Shown piece by piece: positions 36,734-45,600 of a stretch of 64,000 bases of DNA. How positions within the stretch are numbered: position 1 is the first letter of the stretch; every line of letters starts with the position of its first letter. Origin of the DNA: Paludibaculum fermentans. Its GTDB lineage: Bacteria; Acidobacteriota; Terriglobia; Bryobacterales; Bryobacteraceae. The notes under the pieces are model-generated. The model worked only from the letters and a program-made list of their open reading frames with translations. It was not told the origin of the DNA and made no database searches. The stretch lies in NCBI RefSeq assembly GCF_015277775.1, contig NZ_CP063849.1, positions 496,001 to 560,000 on the forward strand. The letters are read 5' to 3'. The translations under genes and the position numbers were made by a program.

Positions 36734-37687
36734 TTAGGAACCTCGCAACAGCACCTTCAAAACCCCGCGTTCCTGCGCACGCGCAAACGCCCGCGGCGCG
36801 TCGGCCAGCGGACATTCTTCTGAAATCATCTGGTCCAATTGTAATTTGCCGGTTTGCAGCAGTTTCAGCGCCGGCTCAAACCGCCCGCACCGCGAGCCCA
36901 CCAGCGTGATCTCATTCACGATCACCGGAGCCGCATCCAGCGGGACCGTGCCGTGCACGGTCGACTTCATCACAATGGTCCCTCGCGGCCGGGTCATCCC
37001 CACGGCCTGCATCAGACCTTCGCTGGAGCCGGTTGCTTCCACCACATAGTCATACGCGGCCGCCGGCAATTTGTTCGAAAATCTCGCCTCGATTCCAGCC
37101 GCCTCCGCCACCCGCAGCTTCTCCTTGTGCCGCCCATATTGGTGGACTTCCAACCCCGAAAACCGTAGCGTCTGCCCAATCAGCAGCCCCAGTTTCCCAT
37201 CGCCGAGCACGGCGACCTTCTCTCCACGAGGAATCTTGACCTGGTCGAGAATCTCACAGGCGGCCGCGATCGGCTCGGTGAAGACCGCATGTTCCGTCTT
37301 CACCTTGGCCGGCACGGCGCGCAGGTTCGCCTCCGGCAGGGTCAACAACTCGCGAAAGGCGCCCGGATGCCGGACGATCCCCAGCACGGTCCGCCGGGGA
37401 CAGTGCCGGCCCAAACCGCGCTTGCACCACTCGCAGTGCCCGCACGGCAGGTTGATCTCGCCCACCACCCGTCGCCCCACCCAGCCCGGATCGTCGCTCT
37501 CCACCACTTCGCCCACGAACTCATGCCCCGGCGTACCCTTAAACCCGTAGTAGCCGCGCAGCAGCTCGATATCCGTATTGCAGATGCCGCCGCAGATCAG
37601 CCGGATCAGCGCCGAGCCCTTCGGCCTGCGCGGAGCCGCCATCTTGCGGACCGTCACCGCCCCCGCCTCGAGATGGACTCCAATCAT
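36734..37687 (-). CDS. Zinc-dependent medium-chain dehydrogenase
   Basis: A 317-residue member of the MDR (alcohol/sorbitol/threonine dehydrogenase) superfamily. Catalytic zinc site: ICGGICNTDIE (Cys) and TPGHEFVGEVV (His, Glu). Structural zinc site: four cysteines in LPCGHCEWCKRGLGRHCPRR. NAD(P)-binding Rossmann motif AVLGDGKLGLLIGQTL. The sequence fits polyol- or threonine-type dehydrogenases but the substrate cannot be assigned. Start ATG 37687 overlaps the stop of the HhH gene by 4 bases (ATGA), so translation is coupled. The surface-protein gene follows after one base. Confidence 0.9.
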   Translation of the reverse strand: MIGVHLEAGAVTVRKMAAPRRPKGSALIRLICGGICNTDIELLRGYYGFKGTPGHEFVGEVVESDDPGWVGRRVVGEINLPCGHCEWCKRGLGRHCPRRTVLGIVRHPGAFRELLTLPEANLRAVPAKVKTEHAVFTEPIAAACEILDQVKIPRGEKVAVLGDGKLGLLIGQTLRFSGLEVHQYGRHKEKLRVAEAAGIEARFSNKLPAAAYDYVVEATGSSEGLMQAVGMTRPRGTIVMKSTVHGTVPLDAAPVIVNEITLVGSRCGRFEPALKLLQTGKLQLDQMISEECPLADAPRAFARAQERGVLKVLLRGS

Positions 37688-37959
37688 CGGATCTGGCCCT
37701 TCCGTACCCGGCTCCAATGCCACCAGTTGCGCTGCTCGGCCGGCAGGTTCGGATCCTTTGCCTGCGCCACCGCGCAGACGAATACATCCAGCACGCACGG
37801 ATCCTGCCGCTGCCCGGTCAGCTCACACAACCGGTCGTACATCCTCCGCCCCGACTGCTTCTTGAGCTGATCGATATTCGCGACGCCCAGCAGCTCGAAG
37901 TCCTTCAACATCTTTGGACCGATGCCGTCCAATTCCTTGAGTTTTCGCAAATCGGCCAT
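37684..37959 (-). CDS. Helix-hairpin-helix (Cdd1/pathogenicity-locus-type) small protein
   Basis: A 91-residue protein. Residues ~3-35 form a helix-hairpin-helix (LKELDGIGPKMLKDFELLGVANIDQLKK), and the second half (MYDRLCELTGQRQDPCVLDVFVCAV, LPAEQRNWWHWSRVRKG) matches the small Cdd1-like family often called pathogenicity locus protein. HhH domains typically bind DNA without sequence preference; no enzymatic role is apparent. It is translationally coupled to a dehydrogenase. Only 13 bases separate its start from the divergent rhamnose mutarotase gene. Confidence 0.82.
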   Translation of the reverse strand: MADLRKLKELDGIGPKMLKDFELLGVANIDQLKKQSGRRMYDRLCELTGQRQDPCVLDVFVCAVAQAKDPNLPAEQRNWWHWSRVRKGQIR

Positions 37960-37972
37960 GGCAAGGGATATG

Positions 37973-38302
37973 ATGCCAGAGATGCAACGCGTCTGCTTCC
38001 TCCTTCAAGTCAAGAAAGACCGCCTGGCCGAATACAAGGAACGCCACAAAGCCGTCTGGCCCGAGATGCTCCAGGCCCTGAGCGGCACTGGCTGGCACAA
38101 CTACTCGCTGTTCCTGCGGGACGACGGCCTGCTGGTTGGCTACGTGGAAACACCCGATTTCCAGGCGGCGCTCGACGGCATGGCCGGGCTCGAAGTGAAC
38201 GCCCGCTGGCAGGCGGAGATGCGCGAGTTCTTTGAGGACACCACCGGCCGCAATGCCGACGAACGGATGCGTCCCCTGGAGCAGGTTTTCTACCTCGCCT
38301 GA
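37973..38302 (+). CDS. rhaM: L-rhamnose mutarotase
   Basis: A 109-residue protein of the dimeric alpha/beta barrel fold. Seen: MQRVCFLLQVKKDRLAEYKE, RHKAVWPEML, WHNYSLFLRDDGLLVGYVETP, ARWQAEMREFF and the C-terminal PLEQVFYLA; these are the signature blocks of RhaM, which interconverts alpha and beta anomers of L-rhamnose. AAGGGA lies 4 bases before ATG 37973 (ATGs at 37970 and 37982 are alternatives). No other rhamnose genes are nearby. A hairpin at 38323-38339 separates it from thrC. Confidence 0.92.
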   Translation: MPEMQRVCFLLQVKKDRLAEYKERHKAVWPEMLQALSGTGWHNYSLFLRDDGLLVGYVETPDFQAALDGMAGLEVNARWQAEMREFFEDTTGRNADERMRPLEQVFYLA

Positions 38303-38322
38303 GGGGCGCCGCAGGGCCGGTT

Positions 38323-38339
38323 AGGATTCTGCGAATCCT
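38323..38339 (+). terminator. Perfect 7-base hairpin between rhaM and thrC
   Basis: AGGATTC and GAATCCT pair perfectly around a TGC loop. Located 20 bases after rhaM and 18 bases before the thrC start. No T tract; a CTAGTAAACTAG mini-palindrome follows. Could be an end-of-transcript or attenuating structure. Confidence 0.35.
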
Positions 38340-38357
38340 CACTAGTAAACTAGAGGG

Positions 38358-39677
38358 TTGGAACCCGCATTTCTTTCCTGCCTGAACCACGACTGCCGCG
38401 CCCAGTTCGCCGTCGAAGAGGTTCTCTACACCTGCCCGCGCTGTGGAGCCCTGATCGAAGCCACTTACCCCGGCATGGCTCTGGAACCCGCCGCCACCAA
38501 ACGGCTGTGGCGCGAGCGACGCATGTCGAATGCGCCCATCGACCAGTCGGGCGTCTGGCGCTACCGCGAACTGCTCGGCTTCGTCGACACCACGGTCCAC
38601 AAGGCGGTCACGCTGCGGGAAGGGAACACCCCCCTGTTGCCGGCCCCGCCCGCGGCCCGGTACGGCGGCCTGGATGCCCTCGTCTTCAAGCACCAGGGCT
38701 TCAATCCCACGGGCTCGTTCAAGGACAACGGCATGACCTGCGGAGCCACGCAGGGCCTCCGCCTGGGCATGCGGCGCGTGGCCTGCGTCTCCACCGGCAA
38801 CACCTCGGCGTCGATGGCTGCCTACGCGTCCAGCGCCGGCATGACGCCCATCATCTTCCTGCCCCACGGCAACATCAGCTACGGCAAGCTCGCCCAGGCG
38901 CTGGAGTACGGCGCGCTGACGCTCCAGGTGGAAGCGAACTTCGACCAGATCCTCGCGCTGGTTCGTGTGCTGGCTGAGAAGACCGGCATCTATCTGCTCA
39001 ACAGCGTGAACCCGTTCCGGATCGAGGGCCAGAAGACGATCATGGTCGAAATGCTCGACCAGCGCGACTGGCAGGTGCCGGACTGGGTGGTCGTCCCGGG
39101 CGGCAATCTCGGCAACATCTCGGCCTTCGGCAAGGGCTTCCGCGAACTGCTCGCCATGGGCTTCATCGACCGCCTCCCCCGGTTTGCCGTCATCCAGGCC
39201 GCCGGTTCGGCGCCGTTCTACGACTACTTCCAAGACCGTTCCGAGTTCCGTTCCATCCCGGATCCGGAGACCCTGGCGACCGCGATCCGCATCGGCGATC
39301 CGGTATCGTGGCCCAAGGCAATTCAGGTCATTGATGATTCCAATGGCGTGGTGGAGAGTGTGACGGAGCAGGAGATCGCGGACGCCAAGGCGATCATCGG
39401 CCAGTGCGGCATCGGCTGCGAACCCGCCTCGGCGGCGACGCTGGCAGGGATCAGGAAGCTAACGGCCGCGGGGGTAATGGCTCCGGACGCGGACGTGGTG
39501 GCGATCCTCACGGGCAACGTCCTGAAGGACCCGGATTACATCTACAAGTACCACACGGGCCAATTGAAGACCCCCTCCTCGGTGCCGATCGTGCCGACGT
39601 ACGGAAATGCCCCCATAGTGGTGCCGAACGACCCGGAGAAGATCGCGGCGCTCCTGGCGGAGAGAGTCGGCGCGTAG
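38358..39677 (+). CDS. thrC: Threonine synthase (intact copy)
   Basis: A 439-residue PLP enzyme catalysing O-phosphohomoserine to threonine. N-terminal zinc ribbon (FLSCLNHDCRAQFAVEEVLYTCPRCG), then LREGNTPLLPAP, the PLP lysine in NPTGSFKDNGMTCG, STGNTSASMAAYASSAG (phosphate loop), VNPFRIEGQKT, VVVPGGNLGNISAFGKGF and CGIGCEPASAATLAGI. Start is TTG 38358: it is the only start upstream of the zinc ribbon, because a stop codon precedes it by four codons; AGAGGG abuts it. This copy belongs to a different subtype from the frameshifted thrC at 30302 (about 30 residues longer). Probably supplies threonine if the other copy is inactive. Confidence 0.93.
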   Translation: MEPAFLSCLNHDCRAQFAVEEVLYTCPRCGALIEATYPGMALEPAATKRLWRERRMSNAPIDQSGVWRYRELLGFVDTTVHKAVTLREGNTPLLPAPPAARYGGLDALVFKHQGFNPTGSFKDNGMTCGATQGLRLGMRRVACVSTGNTSASMAAYASSAGMTPIIFLPHGNISYGKLAQALEYGALTLQVEANFDQILALVRVLAEKTGIYLLNSVNPFRIEGQKTIMVEMLDQRDWQVPDWVVVPGGNLGNISAFGKGFRELLAMGFIDRLPRFAVIQAAGSAPFYDYFQDRSEFRSIPDPETLATAIRIGDPVSWPKAIQVIDDSNGVVESVTEQEIADAKAIIGQCGIGCEPASAATLAGIRKLTAAGVMAPDADVVAILTGNVLKDPDYIYKYHTGQLKTPSSVPIVPTYGNAPIVVPNDPEKIAALLAERVGA

Positions 39678-39789
39678 GCGCTGAGCGCGTGCAGTCCGAA
39701 AAGTAGGTAGGTCCTGGGTGCAGTGGTAAAATTACAGCAGGCTGATCGCACTTCATCCAAGGCAGAAGATCCGCCCGTGACAGCAGTTT

Positions 39790-39866
39790 GGGACCGTAGC
39801 TCAGCCGGATAGAGCATCTGCCTTCTAAGCAGAGGGTCGCAGGTTCGAGTCCTGCCGGTCCTACCA
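39790..39866 (+). tRNA. tRNA-Arg (anticodon UCU)
   Basis: A complete 77-base cloverleaf. Acceptor GGGACCG pairs with CGGTCCT (first pair G-U); D stem GCTC/GAGC; anticodon stem TCTGC/GCAGA with loop CTTCTAA (anticodon TCT, reading AGA); T stem GCAGG/CCTGC with loop TTCGAGT. CCA is encoded. It lies 112 bases after thrC and 128 bases before an orphan gene on the other strand. Confidence 0.97.
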
Positions 39867-39994
39867 TAAACTGTTAACTTCGCGCGGCTCATTCCATTCC
39901 ACCTCGTCGCGTGCCGTCCGCGCGAGAGCCCAGCGCCGAGTGTGCCAAACTGCTCTCCGTTTGGCTCGGCTTTGTCGGAAGACGCTCCGGCCAT

Positions 39995-40828
39995 TCACAA
40001 GCGTGCGTTCGGCGTGAAGCCCCCCTTAGGAGCCCAGAGCTGGATCGACTTCTGCGGTGTCCACGGCATCCAGATCTGCCGGTCCCCGCCAGGCAGGAGT
40101 TGTCGCGCGACCGGCAGCACTCTGTCTGGGAATCTGCCGGCGTCCGCTCCAGGAGTGATGATCTCCATCGGTAACCCTCGGCCTGTGATCACCGGTATCG
40201 ATTCGTTGCTCGCCAATACCAGTCTCCGCAGGGCCTTGATGGTGTTCCAGTCGAGGCGAATGGCCAGACGCCTCCGCAACTGGACACGGAGGCACCGATC
40301 GGGCGTCAGGTTTGTTAGTGTCGGGTTGCGGTTTCGCTCCTGCATCAGCCCACGACAGTGCAGGAGACAAGTCTCCAGCAACTCCTCGCTGAACCACCAG
40401 TCGCCTATATAGGCCGTGTTCCTTCTCAGGTCATCGGGCTCAGAACCCTTCTGCCGCGACGACATTGCCCGATAGAGACTCATCGGGCCCTGAATGACCT
40501 CTGCGCGAAGCGTTTTGTCTTCCGCCAGGCAGCCCAGTTGCTTCACCTGGCTCACAATCAACTGAGCATACGTACGGCAGGTACCCTCGTAGGACGGCGG
40601 CATCGGGTCCGGCGTGTGCTTCAGATATTGGGTGAAGGGAGGCGTCAGGCCGCCTTTTCGCAGCATACTCGTGTAACTGGGTGTTCGGAGCAGACAGTCG
40701 AACAATTGGTGAGAGAGGATATGCGCAAGCTGCTGGCTGACGTCGTTCCACATTTGAGCCTCAGTTTTTCGTCTCTTGGCGGCTTCTGGTGTTTGAACTC
40801 GACGTCCTGGCTCACTGCCCCTGGACAT
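39995..40828 (-). CDS. Orphan protein downstream of tRNA-Arg, unknown function
   Basis: A 277-residue, charged, soluble protein without signal peptide or membrane segments. N-terminal half mostly helical (MWNDVSQQLAHILSHQLFDCLL, YAQLIVSQVKQLGCLAEDKTLRAEV); C-terminal half contains LDWNTIKALRRLVLASNESIPVITGRG and DRQIWMPWTPQKSIQLW, loosely reminiscent of DUF4238 proteins whose tails carry a similar FPL(S/T)P strand. Less typical amino-acid use (many Thr, Asn, Gln) than neighbours and a position next to a tRNA hint at acquired DNA. Start could also be the internal methionine of MWNDV. Function unknown. Confidence 0.55.
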   Translation of the reverse strand: MSRGSEPGRRVQTPEAAKRRKTEAQMWNDVSQQLAHILSHQLFDCLLRTPSYTSMLRKGGLTPPFTQYLKHTPDPMPPSYEGTCRTYAQLIVSQVKQLGCLAEDKTLRAEVIQGPMSLYRAMSSRQKGSEPDDLRRNTAYIGDWWFSEELLETCLLHCRGLMQERNRNPTLTNLTPDRCLRVQLRRRLAIRLDWNTIKALRRLVLASNESIPVITGRGLPMEIITPGADAGRFPDRVLPVARQLLPGGDRQIWMPWTPQKSIQLWAPKGGFTPNARL

Positions 40829-40905
40829 AGATAGAAATCATTAGCGCCGATCTTCGATGGCGGGCTGGAGAGATCCTTGTTTCGTGCGCCACCAGGAATG
40901 CTGTG

Positions 40906-40928
40906 CCTTCGGCCTCGCACGCCGAAGG
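40906..40928. repeat. Perfect 8-base hairpin
   Basis: CCTTCGGC and GCCGAAGG pair perfectly around a 7-base loop, about 80 bases upstream of the 39995-40828 gene and in the gap after the beta-barrel gene. No T tract in either direction; may be a terminator of the beta-barrel transcript. Confidence 0.35.
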
Positions 40929-41106
40929 TCTACGCTCTTCCTCCCCGAATGCTGGAGTCCCCCCGTGCCCCGCACGATGCATTCACCGTACGCATAAGTT
41001 GATCGGAACTCCGGATCTCGTCTGGCAGGGCCAGAACCGCCAATTCGATCGGTGGCTTCATGGAACCACAGACCGGCTCCATACGCAATTGACCATAATT
41101 CTGAAT

Positions 41107-42459
41107 TCAGAAGGTGTACGACCCACCAAACATAGGCACCACAGTGCTGCGTAGGCCACTATCGTTCATCTTGAAGATCAGATTCGCGGTCAGCACGAAA
41201 CTGGAAAAGGGGTTCAGTTTAAAACCCAGGGAACCATTGTTCAGATTGAAGCTGTGGTTCGACAGGGCGATGTTGTTGAATGTCTTCGAGCTATTTTCCG
41301 GGTGGGCGGTGGAGGCTGCCGTCGTGAACGTGGTTCTGACCACTCCGGTGGCATCAATGACACGCTGTCCCAGGAAGTCGAAAGTAATGGTTAGGGGCTT
41401 GGCCGCTGAGAATTCTGTCCCCAGCGAGTAGAAAAACTGATTCGGGAGATGAGCCTTCACATTGCTCGTGACGTCTCCGGCGAGAACGGAATCGCCATTC
41501 CACTGATAGCCGACATTGACGTGAGGCGCGAAGCGGCCGGCGTGCAATGAAGCGGCGACGAACGGCTTGAACCCGGCAGCGCCAGACCCCAGAAAGTTCT
41601 TTTCGTCTCCGGTGGGGGCGCGAAAGTCCGCGGCCACGGCGAGCCCGGCCTTTGCGTTCTTCCAGACATTGCCCTTCAATCGAAATGTCACGTCGCCCAG
41701 GCCCGTGGAGGATCCACGGCCAGTGAAGGTCTTATTGATGCTGCCCGTCGGATCAGCGGAGTCAAAGTAGTGAGCTTCCCCGAACTGGGAGTTGGGTCCG
41801 GCGATGCGGCGGATCGTAGCGTTCGACTTCACGTCCAGCGACACATCCATGAGTGGAATGGCCACGGAGAGGTCGATGCGGTTGGTCAAGCCTACCGCGC
41901 CAAAAAGAGTGAATTGGTTGACTTTGAAGTTAATGTCGTTATCGGTCGTAATAACGTCATTCTCGTATTCAGGTTCGGGCGTTATGTTCTCGGCATGCGT
42001 GTGGGTGAAAACGGCTGGCAGGCTGTCGAGACTAACCCCATCGACGCTGCTGAAATTGAAGCGCTGGTAGGCGAACGATAGAAAGAACTTGCCCCGGCCG
42101 AGTGTCTCCGCGCGTTCCGTCAGAATGGGGCCCAGGCTCTGGGCTGAGCGAGTGTAGACGCCTGCGGTCCTGTCGAAGGTATACGTGAATCCCGAGGCCG
42201 GGGAGGCCAGCGGCAACAAAGTCAGTTGCGTCGCCAGCGCGCCGCCCAAAGGGGTGAAGTTCGACTGGAACGAACTCACAAAGTGCGCCTGATGGAAGGC
42301 GTTCGGAAGCACCAGCCCCTGCGGCCCGTACAGATTAGGTATCACGCAGGCAAGCTTGCTGCTGCTCGCGCAAGCAGTGCCGGCAGTTGTTTGCCCCAAG
42401 GCAGACCCCACCCCCGCGCAAATCAGAAGGCACAACCCAATTGAATCACTCGTTTTCAC
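41107..42459 (-). CDS. Outer-membrane beta-barrel protein
   Basis: A 450-residue exported protein. Signal peptide after GTG 42459 (SIGLCLLICAGVGSALGQ); GGAAGGAG lies 9 bases before this GTG and overlaps the codons of a longer form starting ATG 42483, so the GTG is preferred. The mature protein alternates short amphipathic strands and turns (FTLFGAVGLTNRIDLSVAIPLM, GLGDVTFRLKGNVW, LAVAADFRAPTGDEKNF, HVNVGYQWNGDSVL, LTANLIFKMNDS) and ends in a terminal phenylalanine, GGSYTF, the standard sorting signal of barrel proteins. It resembles the Phenol_MetA_deg-type transporter family. Two cysteines near the N-terminus (TACASSSKLAC). It lies 198 bases after the giant kinase on the same strand. Confidence 0.85.
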   Translation of the reverse strand: MKTSDSIGLCLLICAGVGSALGQTTAGTACASSSKLACVIPNLYGPQGLVLPNAFHQAHFVSSFQSNFTPLGGALATQLTLLPLASPASGFTYTFDRTAGVYTRSAQSLGPILTERAETLGRGKFFLSFAYQRFNFSSVDGVSLDSLPAVFTHTHAENITPEPEYENDVITTDNDINFKVNQFTLFGAVGLTNRIDLSVAIPLMDVSLDVKSNATIRRIAGPNSQFGEAHYFDSADPTGSINKTFTGRGSSTGLGDVTFRLKGNVWKNAKAGLAVAADFRAPTGDEKNFLGSGAAGFKPFVAASLHAGRFAPHVNVGYQWNGDSVLAGDVTSNVKAHLPNQFFYSLGTEFSAAKPLTITFDFLGQRVIDATGVVRTTFTTAASTAHPENSSKTFNNIALSNHSFNLNNGSLGFKLNPFSSFVLTANLIFKMNDSGLRSTVVPMFGGSYTF

Positions 42460-42681
42460 TGCTGGACGCTCCTTCCGAGGCATTGCAATTACTCACTTCT
42501 GACGGCAATCACGCCGCACGCACACGTCTCCTCAGGCAATCCACAGTGGCGTGAGGCTTCGATCTGTGATTCAGTCCAGTATCGTCAAGTTTGTAGAAAT
42601 TGTAATCGTAGCCTTCGCCGGCTGCAAGGATAATCTTTGGTGCCAAGTGCTACAAACTGGGATTCTTGTCCGCAAGATTCC

Positions 42682-45600
42682 TTATTGAATGGACGAGATG
42701 GACCAGGCGTCCCCCTGCTTGACGAAGCCGATTGTGACCCTGTCCCGCGCAGCCGGCGGTGCGCCGTCCTTGTATCTCTGGGTCATGCTTCTGGCGCAGA
42801 CAACCGAAGCCTTGGACCCTGAGATGACCGGTGCCGACTCCGGCTGCAACTGCAAATCGATCGAAACCGCGTTCTTAAATGCGGTTTTGAGAAGAGCCAG
42901 CGACTGGCTTGGAATCGATGGCCAGAGGGCACGAACCTGGTCGGCATTCTTCGCGGCGAATGCGGCAGAGTAGCGGCTCACCAGGGCCAGAATAGCCTGC
43001 TCGTCGGCTTTCGACTGTGAGGCGCCTGCGAACTTCGCCAGCTCGTCCCTGGCCTGCTGAGAGTTGGCGCCCCTCGGGTGCTTTTGCAGAAAGGACTCCA
43101 GGTCCGCTTTGTTCGACTTATTCAGGTTGTCCCACTCGATCTTCTCCACCGCGCGGGCAGCTTCCGCGGCAAAACGGCCGTTCGGGTACTTCTTCTGGAA
43201 AGCATCCAAGGCGGCCACGTCCCTGGTGCTGCTCAGACCCGCCCATTCCACCTGTTCGATCCTGTGTCCCGCCTCCTCGGCATGCGGGCCATTTGGAAAT
43301 TTCCTCCGGAACTCCTCAAGCGCGGAGGTGTCGCGGGTGTTTTGCAGGGAGGCCCATTCCTGGGCCTCGAGAGCCCGCGGATCGGCCGGCTTCGGAGATT
43401 CAACGGGCGGAGGAGGAGACGCGGGCTTGCGGATCTCCTGCATCTGTGTCCGCTCCGGTCCGAAGCGCACAGTCGAGCCAGGATCGAAGCGGCTGGCGAT
43501 CTGCCGGGGCGTGAAACCGTCCTTCCTCAAATCGATCGTGTGCTCACCAGATGGCAGCCGGCCCGAGTAGCGGCCATCGGCGCCCGCAAGTCCGTGTTGC
43601 CGGCCATCCACCAGGACCTCCGCGTTCGGAGCCAATCCCGCCAGTTCCAGGTTCGCCTCCCGCGGCGTCAGCCGGAAAGAGAGGCGGAGCACCTCGCCAC
43701 GGTGCAATTCTACGGACTGTTGCCCGGTCGTGTCGTAACCCGGCTTCTCCACTCGAACCGTATACGATTTGGATTCCAACGGAAGCTGCAGGAGTCCGCG
43801 GCTGGTGTAGCGCCGCGAGCCCACCACGACATCGGCTCCGCTTTCATTCGTCTCGACAACCAGAGTGCCGACGTCCCGATTGGCAGTCAGGAAAAGATTC
43901 ATTGAGGGAGAGTCATGCGTCATCAGAACCAGAGGACTGCCATTGCCGACCTTCAACTCATGCGTTCCGGCTCGCATACTCGCCACTTCCAGCGCGGGCG
44001 GCTTCATCACACCCGACGGTTTCCCATCTACTGCGACCGGCTGACCGGCGCAGTTGCACAGCAGCCGGATTTTGCCCGCAAAGCTGGCGACGGCGACGGT
44101 CTTGAGTTCGTTCGAGTTGATGAGATTGGCGAGCCCGGGCATGGCATCGCGGTGAACCTCGAACGACAATGACGCATTCCCATCGGGACCGGAGATCCTC
44201 AAGGTGTGCTTGCCGGGTGCGGCTTCAGTCAGGCGGAATTGACCATTCTCAAGCTTTCCTGCCGGGCGATTGTCGACCTGCACCGTGGCTTCCGCCAGAT
44301 TAGTGGTCAGTTCGAGGATGGGCGGCGGAGGCTCCGGAATGGCCGTCTGTTTCGGACCTCCGGCTGCGCTGCCTTCAGTGGCCGTCTCTTTCCCTGCATG
44401 GGACATGCGCCGGATCGCGACAGTGCCCCCTATTAGGGCAACTACGACAACCGCCGCCGCCGCCCAGCGCGGAATGCCGGCGATGAGCGGCGCCTTCGCC
44501 GGTTCGGATGGGGAGGACTCTTCCACGCCGGCAGGCACAGCGGCCGCCAGGGCCACGGGTTGCTTGGTTGTGGCAGGGGCCGGCGGCCCGCTCAAAGGTG
44601 GTGAGGTAGCGGCCTTCGGCGGTTCCAATCCCTGTAGGGCGGCCTGGATCTGGGCGATGGCCGCCTCGGTCAACAGTTTAAATTCACGATCGGCGGAGAA
44701 AGGCGCCGCCAGTAGCCGGACCTCCTCCAGGCGCGCCTGCAACTTGCCGGGCTCGCGGACGTTGGCGGCTGTTTGCCCCAGCTTGTTCACTTTTGCCGCG
44801 GCTGCTTCACGTGCCTTCTGCAGGCTCCTTTCAGCGGCAATTTCAGCCAGCGACGCCAGGCTTGGCTCGTCGGGAAACTGAGCGCGACTGCGCGCGAGGG
44901 CTTCCAGCGCCTCCTCGCAGCGGCCCTTGTCGATCAGCGATTTGGCGGCCTTCTCCGCCTTTCGAAGTTCCTCTGCTCGTTTGTGCTGCTCCAGTTCCGC
45001 GGAGACTTCCTGCTGGACGGCGGCCAACCGCGGATCCGGCCCTGATTCCTTGACCGCCCGCTCGATGCGTCTGAGTGCGTCGGTGAATTTCTGTTTCTGA
45101 CGCAACCGGTTCGCCTCGTCAATTGCGGCGCCGATAGCCTGGCTGAGCACCTGCGCCTGCCGGGCGGCCGTTGCTCGTTGCAGGAGTTCCGTGAGCGAGC
45201 GTTCACCGGGAAACTCGCGCAGCCCTGCTTCCAGCGCTTGTATGGCGCCGGCGAAGTCCTCTCGCTCAGTGAGAGTCCGGGCCTCCAGGCGGACCCTTTC
45301 GAGAGTGGCGGCCTGCTCCGCCTGGCGAATCCTGGACAATGCTTCGGCCAGCAAAGCAGCGACTTCCGCATCGTTGCCTTCCTCGCGGACAAACGCCTCC
45401 AGCGCTTGCCTTCCCGGAATCAGTTGCCCCGCCGCAATGGTGGATCGCGCCTGGGCGAGAGTCGCCTGCCGCCTATGCTCCCTGCGCTGCGCCTCAATCC
45501 TGGCCGCGATATCGTCGCGTTTGGCTTGCAGTGCCGGATCTGCCCCGACGGTCTGCCGCGCCTGGTCGAGCCGCCTCAACGCATCGGTGAACCGGCCCGC

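Noticed and set aside
39790-41106. Genomic island with attachment sites at tRNA-Arg
   Set aside because: No integrase gene and no repeat of the tRNA 3' end were found in the window.
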